A stretch of 64,000 bases of DNA from Ruminococcus sp. (GTDB lineage: Bacteria > Bacillota > Clostridia > Oscillospirales > Ruminococcaceae). The first letter of the stretch is position 1. Each line of letters begins with the position of its first letter. The stretch is taken from the NCBI GenBank assembly GCA_017534835.1, contig JAFXVT010000011.1:1-64000 (forward strand). The letters are read 5' to 3'. Positions 8,583-16,707 of the stretch are shown piece after piece. Below the pieces are notes generated by a model. That model saw only the letters and a list, made by a program, of their open reading frames with translations. It was not told the DNA's origin and made no database searches. The position numbers and the translations under genes are program-made.

Positions 8583-9026
8583 TTATTGACCGGAAGTAAG
8601 ATCCAGCAGCTCATAAAGCAGGTCATAGAGCTGTTTTGCCTTTTCGGGCGCGATATTAACGCATTTGCCGACCTGAAGCGGAATATCCTTAGCTGCTTCC
8701 TGAAGTGCTCTGCCATTTTCGGTCAGCGTGATGATAAATGAGCGCTCGTCAGCAGGGCTCTGGCTCTTTTCGATATATCCCTGTTGGCGCAGCTTTTTCA
8801 GGACGGGAGACAGAGTTCCGCTGTCAAGCATAAGCCTCTTACAGATCTCCCCGACTGACAGACCGTCCTTCTCCCACAGCACAAGGAAAATGATATACTG
8901 AGTATAGGTCAGACCGATCGCTTTAAGATAAGGTGTATAAGCTGAGATCACAGAGCGTGCAGCCGCATAGATCGGGAAACACAGCTGATTATCAAGCTTC
9001 ATCGCCTCTTTATAGTCATACTCCAA
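8583..9026 (-). CDS. MarR-family regulator, OhrR-like with reactive-type Cys16
   Basis: This 147-residue winged-helix repressor has LDNQLCFPIY at 11-20, which places a Cys at 16, the position of the organic-hydroperoxide-sensing Cys of OhrR. Tyr residues follow at about 30 and 34, and the MarR wing motif is intact (SPADERSFIITLTENG). A promoter and OhrR-like palindrome lie directly upstream, so self-repression is likely. The nitroreductase follows 49 bp later in the same orientation. No ohr gene is in the window, so the target gene differs from the classical ohrR-ohr pair. Confidence 0.8.
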   Translation of the reverse strand: MEYDYKEAMKLDNQLCFPIYAAARSVISAYTPYLKAIGLTYTQYIIFLVLWEKDGLSVGEICKRLMLDSGTLSPVLKKLRQQGYIEKSQSPADERSFIITLTENGRALQEAAKDIPLQVGKCVNIAPEKAKQLYDLLYELLDLTSGQ

Positions 9027-9054
9027 GTGAAAGCACCTCCGAATTAATATCTGT

Positions 9055-9092
9055 TACAACTATATTGTATCAAATCTAAATGAGCTTGTCAA
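9055..9092 (-). promoter_or_regulatory. promoter with OhrR-type operator for the MarR-nitroreductase operon
   Basis: On the - strand, TTGACA (9092-9087) and TACAAT (9069-9064) are separated by 17 bp. The palindrome TACAA-CTATA-TTGTA (9055-9069) overlaps the -10. B. subtilis OhrR binds TACAATT-AATTGTA-like sites, so the arms match the known operator class. Binding here would block polymerase. Confidence 0.75.
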
Positions 9093-9117
9093 GAGATAAA
9101 TGATGTTTATTCAAAAA

Positions 9118-9206
9118 ACACTTGCATATAGTACCGCTCTTCAAGTGTGACCCACACTAAAACAGCGGACGATGCTATGTCTTGGTCAGGCACCGTCCGC
9201 TTTCTC
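9118..9206 (+). other. competing hairpins followed by an orphan terminator
   Basis: ACACTTG (9118-9124) can pair with CAAGTGT (9142-9148), while the overlapping AGTGTG (9144-9149) can pair with CACACT (9153-9158). A strong stem AGCGGACG (9164-9171)/CGTCCGCT (9194-9201) followed by TTTCTC then looks like an intrinsic terminator. No gene ends here on either strand. A small RNA or a decayed leader is possible; I see no convincing promoter for it. Confidence 0.4.
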
Positions 9207-9260
9207 TTGACTGTAAGTGGCAGTATGTGCAATTCTTCAAGAAGTATTTATATTATTCTA

Positions 9261-9289
9261 TTGACTGTCAGAGTAAAATGCTGTATAAT
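9261..9289 (+). promoter_or_regulatory. promoter of the LRR-dockerin gene
   Basis: TTGACT at 9261-9266, a 17-bp spacer and TATAAT at 9284-9289. The ATG is about 32 bp past the expected start site, with AAAGGAGATG before it. Confidence 0.8.
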
Positions 9290-9327
9290 ATTCATACATT
9301 ATTTATCTTGTAAAAAGGAGATGTAAA

Positions 9328-12300
9328 ATGATAAAACGTATTATAGCAGGTACAATCAGTGCGGTTCTCTGTACCTCAGCAGCATCGACCGAGATTGCAG
9401 TTTATGCTGCCGGAAAGGATGATACTTCAACAGCAGCCTCCGATGCAGCTGTGCCCACTGAGAACGAACCGGTCTCAACAGCAAATCTCGGCGAAAACAT
9501 TACAGCTTACATCTACGATGACGGCACTGTGGTCATCAGGGGCTACGGAGAAATGTCCGATTTCAGAAGCTCTCCGTTCGCCGAAACAAAAATGGAGCGT
9601 GTTATTTTTGAAAATGAGGACACTGCAAAAGGTCTCGTCATCACAAGCATCGGCGCAAATACTTTCAAAGCCTGTGGATTACTGACCTCACTCGGAGAAA
9701 AGAACAGCATCAAGGACAACATCGTTGCTATCCCCGACAGCGTCAGGACGATCGGCGATAATGCCTTTGCCGACTGCACTTCGATCAGTCAGCTTGAGCT
9801 CGGAAGCGGAGCTGAAACTCTCGGCAAAGGCGCTTTTTCCGGCTGCCTTAATCTTACCGCTCTCACAGTCCCGGAAAATGTGACCTCAATGGGAATAGCC
9901 GTATTCGGCGGCTGTATCGGGCTCAAAGAGCTGACTCTCCCATATGCGGCAACGAATGCGGAAAACGCCGAAACAGGTGAAGTGAACCCCGACTGCTCCG
10001 TAGCCGATCTCTTTTATGATCAACACTGGAACTGGGAGAACTCAGCGGCTGACTTTTCAGCATATCGACTCCGGAAGCTGACTGTCACCGGCGGAAAAAC
10101 AGTGCCGCAGTACGCTTTCGCAAGAATGGCAAGCCTCACCGAGATCGACCTCAGCGGTACTCCGGTAACTGACATCGGCGGCTATGCCTTCTTCTGCTGC
10201 AGCGAACTCAAAAGCATTAAGCTGCCCTCAACACTGAAAAATATCGGCAACAGCGCATTCTCAAACTGCTTCTCAGTAACAGGCTTCGACATACCTGACG
10301 GGACTGAAACTATCGGACAATACACCTTTGCCGGATGCAAAGGCATCAGCTCGCTCGTTATCCCCGATACCGTGACCTCAATGGGAAGAATGTGCTTTAA
10401 CGGCTGTACCGAGCTCACTGAACTCTCGCTGCCTTATGCCGCGACTGATGCTGTATGTGCTGCGGCAGACGGTCCGACCGACCCCGACAACTCTGTTACC
10501 GACCTCTTCTACGACCAGCACTGGAACTGGGAAAACAGAGACTTTGACTCATCTGTTTATAAGCTCACAAAGATAATCGTCAGAGGCGGAGAAAAGGTGC
10601 CGCAGTATGCATTTGCAAATATGCAGAACCTCAAAGAGATAGACCTCAGCGGTGCTCCGACTGCTTCTGTCGACGGTTATGCTTTCAGTAACTGCACATC
10701 TCTCACAGAGGTAAAGCTCCCCGAAACGCTCACAAATATCGGTGATTACGCCTATTGCGCGACACCTATCACAGAATTTCCCGACAACGGAAAGATAAAA
10801 ACTCTCGGAAGCGGAGTTTTTGCTGACTGCACAGAGCTCAGAGCAACTACCCTCCCCGATTCATACGAAACTCTCGGACAGTATGTATTCAAAAACTGCA
10901 CCGGGATCACAAGCTTTGTCGTACCGAAAAACGTCACCGAAATAGGAAGAATGTCTTTCTCCGGCTGTACCGAGCTTACTGAGCTTACCCTTCCGTTCGC
11001 GGGAACAAATGCAGCAGGGGCTTCAACAGAAGGAAGTGTAGACCCGGACTGCTCCGTTACCGACCTCTTCTACGACCAGCACTGGAACTGGGAAAACAGA
11101 GACTTTGACTCCTCACCGTACAAGCTCACAAAGCTGACGATATACGGCGGCGAAAAGATACCACAGTATGCATTCGCGAATATGCAGGGTCTCACCGAGA
11201 TCGATCTCAGCAGCAGCTTCATCACAGACATCGACAACTACGCATTCAACGACTGTACTGCTCTCACCGACATCAAGCTCCCGTCAACGCTCAAAAACAT
11301 CAAAACAGCAGCTTTCAGGAACTGCTCATCTGTAAAACAGTTCAATATCCCGGACGGGACTGATACTATAGGCGAATGGGCATTTTCAAACTGTACAGGT
11401 ATAAGCTCGCTCGTTATCCCCGATTCAGTAACATCTATGGGCAGGATGATGCTGAACGGCTGCTGTACACTTGAAACCCTCACTCTCCCCTATGCTGCGA
11501 CCTCCGCTGAGTGCGCAGCTGCGGACGGAAGCGTCGATCCCGACTGCTCCGTTGCTGACCTCTTCATTGACCAGCACTGGAACTGGGAAAATGACGCAAT
11601 GGACTTCTCAACCTACGGCATCTCAAAAATTGTCATCACCGACGGAGAAAAGATACCGCGCTATGCCTTCTCTGATATGAGAACGCTCCGTGAAGTGGAT
11701 ATTTGCGGAGCAGATACCGCATCTGTCGAAGAATACGCCTTCAATAACTGTACAGCTATCGAAGCGGCTGAGATACCCGAAAGCGTTAAGACTATCGCTC
11801 CGAACGCATTTGCAGGTACGGACCCCGACCTCTACATCTATGGCAAGGACACCGAACTTGCTGAGAACGCGCTCAGCAACAACTACACCGGTACTATCCA
11901 CGGCTACAAAAAATCATCCGCCGATACCTTCGCCGAAACAAATGAGTTTGATTTCAAGCCCCTTGACGGCGAGGCTATACTCAGTCCGAGTTCAGTTTCA
12001 ATGGCTATCGGCGATAAGTATACGATAAAGACCGGCGTTAAGGGTATCACATTCAGCTCATCTGACAAGAACGTTGCAGCAGTCGACAAAAACGGCGTTA
12101 TCTCAGCTGCCTCTGCCGGCAATGCCTCCATAACCGCAAAGACGTCGGACGGCAAGGAATACATGATCAGTGTTACCGTCAGACCGCCCGTGACGCTCTA
12201 CACTCTCGGAGATGTGAACGAGGACGGTATGATCGACGCAAAGGACGCTTCGCTCGTGCTTGTGGAGTATTCAAAGGCTTCAACAGGCGGAAACGGCGAA

Positions 12301-12453
12301 TTCATACAGGCACAGAAAAAAGCCTCTGACGTGAACAGCGACGGAATGACCGATGCGAAGGACGCTTCTCTGATACTCTCGTATTATTCATACGTCTCCA
12401 CAAATTCCGGCAGTGCACTTACGCTCGAAGAATTCCTCAGAAAAACAGAATAA
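9328..12453 (+). CDS. secreted BspA-type leucine-rich-repeat protein with Ig-like and dockerin domains
   Basis: This 1041-residue exported protein has a signal peptide at about 1-29 (MIKRIIAGTISAVLCTSAAS), then a Thr/Ser/Ala-rich linker. Residues about 55-860 are BspA/LRR_5 repeats with the pattern F-x-x-C-x-x-L-x-x-(I/V)-x-(I/L)-P. Four copies of a DLFYDQHWNWEN-like insert (codons near 10006, 10501, 11062, 11557) mark higher-order blocks of 165, 187 and 165 residues. A BIG_2-like Ig domain follows (about 880-950), then a type I dockerin (about 960-1027) with two Ca-binding loops (GDVNEDGMIDAKDAS, SDVNSDGMTDAKDAS). It is probably attached to a cohesin scaffold or the cell surface; LRR proteins of this class usually bind ligands, here unknown. 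Confidence 0.88.
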   Translation: MIKRIIAGTISAVLCTSAASTEIAVYAAGKDDTSTAASDAAVPTENEPVSTANLGENITAYIYDDGTVVIRGYGEMSDFRSSPFAETKMERVIFENEDTAKGLVITSIGANTFKACGLLTSLGEKNSIKDNIVAIPDSVRTIGDNAFADCTSISQLELGSGAETLGKGAFSGCLNLTALTVPENVTSMGIAVFGGCIGLKELTLPYAATNAENAETGEVNPDCSVADLFYDQHWNWENSAADFSAYRLRKLTVTGGKTVPQYAFARMASLTEIDLSGTPVTDIGGYAFFCCSELKSIKLPSTLKNIGNSAFSNCFSVTGFDIPDGTETIGQYTFAGCKGISSLVIPDTVTSMGRMCFNGCTELTELSLPYAATDAVCAAADGPTDPDNSVTDLFYDQHWNWENRDFDSSVYKLTKIIVRGGEKVPQYAFANMQNLKEIDLSGAPTASVDGYAFSNCTSLTEVKLPETLTNIGDYAYCATPITEFPDNGKIKTLGSGVFADCTELRATTLPDSYETLGQYVFKNCTGITSFVVPKNVTEIGRMSFSGCTELTELTLPFAGTNAAGASTEGSVDPDCSVTDLFYDQHWNWENRDFDSSPYKLTKLTIYGGEKIPQYAFANMQGLTEIDLSSSFITDIDNYAFNDCTALTDIKLPSTLKNIKTAAFRNCSSVKQFNIPDGTDTIGEWAFSNCTGISSLVIPDSVTSMGRMMLNGCCTLETLTLPYAATSAECAAADGSVDPDCSVADLFIDQHWNWENDAMDFSTYGISKIVITDGEKIPRYAFSDMRTLREVDICGADTASVEEYAFNNCTAIEAAEIPESVKTIAPNAFAGTDPDLYIYGKDTELAENALSNNYTGTIHGYKKSSADTFAETNEFDFKPLDGEAILSPSSVSMAIGDKYTIKTGVKGITFSSSDKNVAAVDKNGVISAASAGNASITAKTSDGKEYMISVTVRPPVTLYTLGDVNEDGMIDAKDASLVLVEYSKASTGGNGEFIQAQKKASDVNSDGMTDAKDASLILSYYSYVSTNSGSALTLEEFLRKTE

Positions 12454-12458
12454 AAAAC

Positions 12459-12501
12459 AGCGGCAGGCTCTACCGATCATCGGGACAGCCTGCCGCTTTT
12501 C
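12459..12501. terminator. bidirectional terminator between the LRR gene and the acyl-CoA synthetase gene
   Basis: An 11-bp stem, AGCGGCAGGCT with AGCCTGCCGCT, has a T-run on the + side and a run of A before it that serves the - strand. It lies between convergent genes. Confidence 0.9.
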
Positions 12502-12507
12502 TCATAT

Positions 12508-14859
12508 TCACTTCTGATACTTTGCCTTGTCCATTTCACGGATAGCAGCACGGCGTATCTTTCCGCTTCCGACGGTCTTCGGGAGCTCGTCAACGAACTC
12601 GACGACACGCGGATATTTATACGGAGCAGTACCGTTCTTGACGTATTCCTTTATCTCCTTGACAAGCTCATCAGAGGGAGCTTTGTCCTTCGTCAGTACG
12701 ATAGTTGCCTTTACTACCTGTCCCCTTATTTCGTCCGGAACACCTGTAACAGCACATTCAAGAACATAGGGAAGCTCCATAAGTACGCTCTCGATCTCGA
12801 ACGGTCCGATACGATAGCCGGAGGACTTGATAACATCATCTACTCTGCCGACGTACCAGAAATAGCCGTCTTCGTCTACCCACGCGGTATCACCGGTGTG
12901 ATAGAAGCCGTCGCGCCATGTCTCTGCGGTGTTTTCCTCGTCTCCGAAATAGCACAGTGCAAGACCGGGAACTCCGTATCCGGGAGCATTCGTATCCTTG
13001 AGCCTGATGCAGATCTCACCGGTCTCGCCGACCTTTGCAGGTGTACCGTCAGGCAGAAGCACCTGAACATCGTACTGCGGGTTAGGCTTGCCCATACTGC
13101 CCGGCTTGGGCTCCATTCCGACAACATTTGCGATAGACAGCGTTGTTTCGGTCTGTCCGAAGCCCTCCATTAGCTTGATGCCTGTTGCCTTGTAGAACTG
13201 GTGGAATACCTCGGGATTGAGCGCTTCACCTGCTATACAAGCGTATTTTAGCGAGGAGAGGTCATATTTTGAAAGGTCCTCCTTGATGAAGAAACGGTAC
13301 ATTGTAGGAGGCGCACAGAATGATGTGATGTTGTACTTTCTGAACATCGGGAGTATGTCGTCTGCGTGGAAGCGGTCGAAGTCATAAACGAATACAGCTG
13401 CCTCGCACATCCACTGACCGTAGAGCTTGCCCCAGAGTGCTTTGCCCCAGCCCGTATCGGAAATGGTGAAGTGCAGACCGTTCGGGTCGGCGTTCTGCCA
13501 GTAGCGAGCTGTTACATAGTGACCGAGCGGATACTGATAACTGTGCAGCACGAGCTTGGGATTTCCTGAAGTTCCCGAGCTGAAGAAGATGAGCATCGGG
13601 TCAGTTCCGCAGGGAGTATCAGCTGTGCGCTCGAAATGAGTGCTGTATGCTGAAAGCTCTGCGTTGAAATCATGCCAGCCCTCACGCTGACCGTTTACGA
13701 TGACCTTCGTTTTCAGCGAAGGAGAATCAGCACAGGCAAGGTCTACCTCATTTGCAACATCACCATCGGCAGTACATACGATAGCAGATACCTCAGCTGA
13801 ATTGAAGCGGTACTCGAAATCGTGCTTTTTGAGCATATTTGAAGCAGGGATAACGAGAGCTCCGATGCGGTGAAGTGCGATGATCGAGAACCAGAACTGG
13901 TAATGACGCTTCAGGACGAGCATTACGCGGTCGCCCTTTTTGATACCGAGAGACTTGAAGTAATTGGCTGTCTGGCAGGAATATCTCTTGATGTCCTTGA
14001 ATGTGAAGGTGCGCTCGTTTTTATTGACGTCGACATATATCATCGCTGTCTTATCCGGACATTTCTCAGCCATAGCGTCCACGATGTCATAAGCGAAGTT
14101 GAATTTGTCCTGATTTTCAAAATTGACTGCGCTGAGGATACCTTCATTATTCGTCTCGCACTTGACGAATCTCTCGGCAACAGGGTGAAGAAGCCCGGCT
14201 TTATCGACGTTTGTGATGTGATGCTCAGCGACCTGCTCGCGGTACTCGGACATACCTGTAGCGCCCTTTGGAGGCATTACAAAAGCGTATATCTCGCAGT
14301 CCTCGCCTCCGAGTGCGACTTCATCGTGGGGCATAGAGCTGTCATAGTAGATACAGTCGCCTTCGTGAAGTATCTCAGTATGCGAACCGACAGTCATACG
14401 AAGCGTACCTCTGAGAACGATGTCCATTTCCTGACCGGCGTGGCTCGCCATATGGAGCGGCTGAGAAAGAGCCTCCTCTGAGTAAGGGATAACAACGTGG
14501 AACGGCTCAAGCGACTTGTTCTTGAATCTTGCAGCAAGACGATTGTAGATGAAGCCCTTTCTGCGGACGATCGGCACGCCTTCTCCTTTTCTTGTAACTG
14601 TGTAACCGCTGAGCTCGGGACTGCTTCCCTCCATAAGCTCAGTTATCTCAACGTGAAAGGCATTCGCGCATTTGTAGATAAATGTAAAGCTGAAATCCTG
14701 TTCGCCCGATTCAAGCCTTCTGTACTCATCGACTGAATAGTCTGTGACAGCTGCCATTTCCTCAACTGTCATTCCGAGATCCTCACGGAGAGCGGCAATT
14801 CGCTCTGCAACCTCTCTTATCCTTGTCTCTGCATTCTGTAAATTCACCATGTCGCTCAT
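12508..14859 (-). CDS. HTH-cupin-AMP-binding fusion: acyl-CoA synthetase with regulatory N-terminus
   Basis: This 783-residue fusion has an XRE-type helix-turn-helix at about 12-77 and a cupin at about 115-197 with metal-site-like His/Glu (HMASHAGQEMD, MPHDE). An acyl/aryl-CoA synthetase of the medium-chain (MACS) type covers about 250-783. It keeps the ATP motif FFSSGTSGNPK (about 425-435), EGFGQTET (about 565-571), YHTGDTAW, GRVDDVIKSSGYRIGPFE and the catalytic Lys at about 767 in GSGKIRR. It should activate a carboxylic acid with ATP and CoA. The N-terminal part resembles stand-alone XRE-cupin regulators and may sense the substrate. Expression is controlled by the T-box leader upstream; the substrate is unknown. 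Confidence 0.88.
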   Translation of the reverse strand: MSDMVNLQNAETRIREVAERIAALREDLGMTVEEMAAVTDYSVDEYRRLESGEQDFSFTFIYKCANAFHVEITELMEGSSPELSGYTVTRKGEGVPIVRRKGFIYNRLAARFKNKSLEPFHVVIPYSEEALSQPLHMASHAGQEMDIVLRGTLRMTVGSHTEILHEGDCIYYDSSMPHDEVALGGEDCEIYAFVMPPKGATGMSEYREQVAEHHITNVDKAGLLHPVAERFVKCETNNEGILSAVNFENQDKFNFAYDIVDAMAEKCPDKTAMIYVDVNKNERTFTFKDIKRYSCQTANYFKSLGIKKGDRVMLVLKRHYQFWFSIIALHRIGALVIPASNMLKKHDFEYRFNSAEVSAIVCTADGDVANEVDLACADSPSLKTKVIVNGQREGWHDFNAELSAYSTHFERTADTPCGTDPMLIFFSSGTSGNPKLVLHSYQYPLGHYVTARYWQNADPNGLHFTISDTGWGKALWGKLYGQWMCEAAVFVYDFDRFHADDILPMFRKYNITSFCAPPTMYRFFIKEDLSKYDLSSLKYACIAGEALNPEVFHQFYKATGIKLMEGFGQTETTLSIANVVGMEPKPGSMGKPNPQYDVQVLLPDGTPAKVGETGEICIRLKDTNAPGYGVPGLALCYFGDEENTAETWRDGFYHTGDTAWVDEDGYFWYVGRVDDVIKSSGYRIGPFEIESVLMELPYVLECAVTGVPDEIRGQVVKATIVLTKDKAPSDELVKEIKEYVKNGTAPYKYPRVVEFVDELPKTVGSGKIRRAAIREMDKAKYQK

Positions 14860-14889
14860 AATTATCTCTCCTTTTCACTTTTTTGGATA

Positions 14890-15158
14890 ATAAAAAAACT
14901 CGTCTCAAAGATGAAACTTTGAGACGAGCATCATTAACTGAATACCCGCGGTACCACTCAAATTGTGCCGCTATTGCGTAACACCACTTCAGACTCCATC
15001 AAGCCCTATTCATTAACGCAGAATCACGGGAACACTTATTGGCTCTTTCAGCGTTCCGGCTCAGAAGGGATACATAGCATTGCTTATCACCGGCTCACAC
15101 CGACCGCCGGCTCTCTGTAGACATTGGCAATCCTCTGCTTGTCTTCCTCACAGCTTAT
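14890..15158 (-). promoter_or_regulatory. T-box riboswitch leader
   Basis: On the - strand the leader has a Stem I with the AGAGAGCCGG element near 15114-15105, a 3' side ending CCCTTCTGAG, and the conserved T-box TGAGTGGTACCGCGGG at 14960-14945. A terminator stem (CTCGTCTCAAAG/CTTTGAGACGAG) with seven U follows at 14928-14890. Uncharged tRNA should favour the antiterminator. The tRNA-pairing box reads UGGU, so the cognate tRNA should have discriminator A. The specifier is not certain: TAT (15072-15070, Tyr) or ATC (15071-15069, Ile) are the best-placed codons. UCC (Ser) is disfavoured because both tRNA-Ser genes here have discriminator G. Confidence 0.9.
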
Positions 15159-15164
15159 GTACGC

Positions 15165-15193
15165 ATTATAACACTTCATAACGCATTTGTCAA
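15165..15193 (-). promoter_or_regulatory. promoter of the T-box leader
   Basis: On the - strand: TTGACA (15193-15188), 17 bp, TATAAT (15170-15165), a near-perfect sigma-A promoter directly before the T-box leader. It lies just past the stop codon of the YunG-like gene, with no terminator between them. Confidence 0.85.
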
Positions 15194-15221
15194 TACCTTT
15201 TCAAAACATTTTTTTGTATTT

Positions 15222-15662
15222 TCAGAAATGTGACTCAGTATACTTTTTCAGCTGCGCTCTGAGGTATTCATACCTCTCACGCTTCTCAGTTTTCGAGAAA
15301 TGTTCCTCACGCAGCTGCTCGGCTGCATTGGAGTAGTCGAGCTTTTCGTCGCCGAACTGCTCGCTCGTAAGGTCGAATACTGCATCTCCGATGACGTTGA
15401 AGCAGTGATAATTTCCGCCTGGACGAAGCACACCGCAAACCTTTCCGCCGAAAATATCCTGCACTAAAAATGCGGTTATCGAGCACTGCCCGAGCGTGAC
15501 ATTCTCCTTGCTCCATTTACTGCGCAGACGAGGAGCACAGGTGTATTCGCACCATATCTCACATAAAATATCATATAGCTTCTGTGGTGTATCAATACCA
15601 TTATATTCACCGCCAACTGGCGGAACAACAGCTGATTCCCAGCCATAGAATCTGTAGCTCAT
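15222..15662 (-). CDS. YunG-like protein
   Basis: This protein of 146 residues resembles B. subtilis YunG as I remember it. It has a LYDILCEIWCEYTCAP helix, W-S-K-E-N, the GQCSITAFLVQDIFGG motif with a conserved Cys, a His in NYHCFNVIG, and DLTSEQFG. The Cys-His-Asp order suggests a papain/transglutaminase-like fold, but no activity is established for the family. The start has AAAGGAG 10 nt upstream. It is a single gene driven by a repeat-borne promoter (15705-15733). Read-through into the downstream T-box leader is possible. Confidence 0.7.
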   Translation of the reverse strand: MSYRFYGWESAVVPPVGGEYNGIDTPQKLYDILCEIWCEYTCAPRLRSKWSKENVTLGQCSITAFLVQDIFGGKVCGVLRPGGNYHCFNVIGDAVFDLTSEQFGDEKLDYSNAAEQLREEHFSKTEKRERYEYLRAQLKKYTESHF

Positions 15663-15704
15663 AGTTTCTTTTCTCCTTTGGTTTTTAACGGTATCACTGA
15701 ACTG

Positions 15705-15733
15705 ATTATATCACATTATGTCTGAAATAGCAA
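15705..15733 (-). promoter_or_regulatory. repeat-borne sigma-A promoter facing the YunG-like gene
   Basis: On the - strand: TTGCTA (15733-15728), 17 bp, TATAAT (15710-15705) with a TGA extension. It is the gene-proximal edge of the tandem repeat. The inner unit has TATAAG instead of TATAAT at the same place. Confidence 0.7.
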
Positions 15734-15905
15734 GGGGACGCGGCGATATACTTTCGTTCCGGAAAGCACTGCCGCGATACAGGAGGCGGCGACACGCCGC
15801 TTATATCATATTATGTCTGAAATAGCAAGGGGACGCGGCGATATACTTCCGTTCCGGACAGCTCTGCCGCGATACAGGAGGCGGCGACACGCCGCTTATA
15901 TCACA
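15706..15905 (-). repeat. two tandem 95-bp promoter-bearing repeat units plus a partial
   Basis: Units begin at 15706, 15801 and (partial) 15896, exactly 95 bp apart and nearly identical. Each has the 28-bp block ending in TATAA, then about 67 bp with GCGGCG-TGT-CGCCGC and a second GC-rich inverted repeat. It is the same family as 6604-6708, 26860-27077 and the edge at 63002-63043. Confidence 0.85.
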
Positions 15906-15943
15906 TATGACACCTGATTTCAAGAGAAATATATCTCACTGCC

Positions 15944-15973
15944 AAAAAGAAGACCCCCGAAGCTTCGGAGGTC
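15944..15973 (-). terminator. terminator of the arabinose operon
   Basis: On the - strand, GACCTCCGAAG pairs with CTTCGGGGGTC and is followed by TTCTTTTT. It lies about 47 bp after the araD stop. Confidence 0.85.
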
Positions 15974-16020
15974 AACTTTTGGTATTGGAGGGAAATTCTT
16001 TACTTAATAGCAAACGGACC

Positions 16021-16707
16021 TTATTTCTGCCCGTAGTATGCGTTTGCGCCGTGCTTGCGGAAGAAGTGCTTGTCAAGAAGTCTCTGCGGCATATCCGGAG
16101 TGTCCGGACGAAGCGTCTTTGTTATCCACGCCATTGCCGACAGCTCCTCAAGAACGACTGAATTGTGCACAGCCTCCATACAGTCCCTGCCCCACACGAA
16201 AGGTCCGTGATTGGCGACAAGTACAGCCGGGATATTCTGATACTCCTTGCAGCATTCAACGATCACCTTGCCGGTCTCAAGCTCATATTCGCCGTTGACC
16301 TCACTGTCAGTCATCTCGCGTGTACACGGTATCTCGCCATAGAAATAGTCGCCGTGAGTCGTCCCGAGAGGCGGAATTCCGATACAAGCCTGTGCAAATG
16401 AAGTAGCATATCTGCTATGAGTATGAACAACTCCGCAAACGCTGTCAAAATTTCTGTATATTTCAAGATGTGTAGGCGTATCGCTCGAGGGATTGAGCTT
16501 ACCCTCGACCTTTTCGCCGTCAAGTGTGAGCACAACGATGTCGTCAGCCGTCATCGTGTCGTATTCTACACCGCTCGGCTTTATCGCAACAAGACCGGTC
16601 TCGCGGTCAAATTCGCTCACGTTGCCCCATGTGAATGTGACAAGCCCGTACTTCGGGAGCAGAAGATTCGCCTTCAGTACACGCTCCTTCAACTCCTTAA
16701 CGTCCAT
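16021..16707 (-). CDS. araD: L-ribulose-5-phosphate 4-epimerase
   Basis: It converts L-ribulose-5-phosphate to D-xylulose-5-phosphate, the last arabinose-specific step. At 228 residues it has normal length for the class II aldolase-like epimerase. Motifs are TWGNVSEFDRETGLVAIKPS, the substrate/metal region VVHTHSRYATSFAQ (metal His residues), GTTHGDYFYG and a later LVANHGPFVWG His. Its start overlaps the end of araA by 11 nt, consistent with coupled translation. Confidence 0.95.
   Translation of the reverse strand: MDVKELKERVLKANLLLPKYGLVTFTWGNVSEFDRETGLVAIKPSGVEYDTMTADDIVVLTLDGEKVEGKLNPSSDTPTHLEIYRNFDSVCGVVHTHSRYATSFAQACIGIPPLGTTHGDYFYGEIPCTREMTDSEVNGEYELETGKVIVECCKEYQNIPAVLVANHGPFVWGRDCMEAVHNSVVLEELSAMAWITKTLRPDTPDMPQRLLDKHFFRKHGANAYYGQK

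Noticed and set aside
14890..15158. Serine-specific T-box from the UCC codon at 15070-15068
   Set aside because: The UGGU box pairs with discriminator A, whereas both tRNA-Ser genes in this window carry G, and the register is poor.
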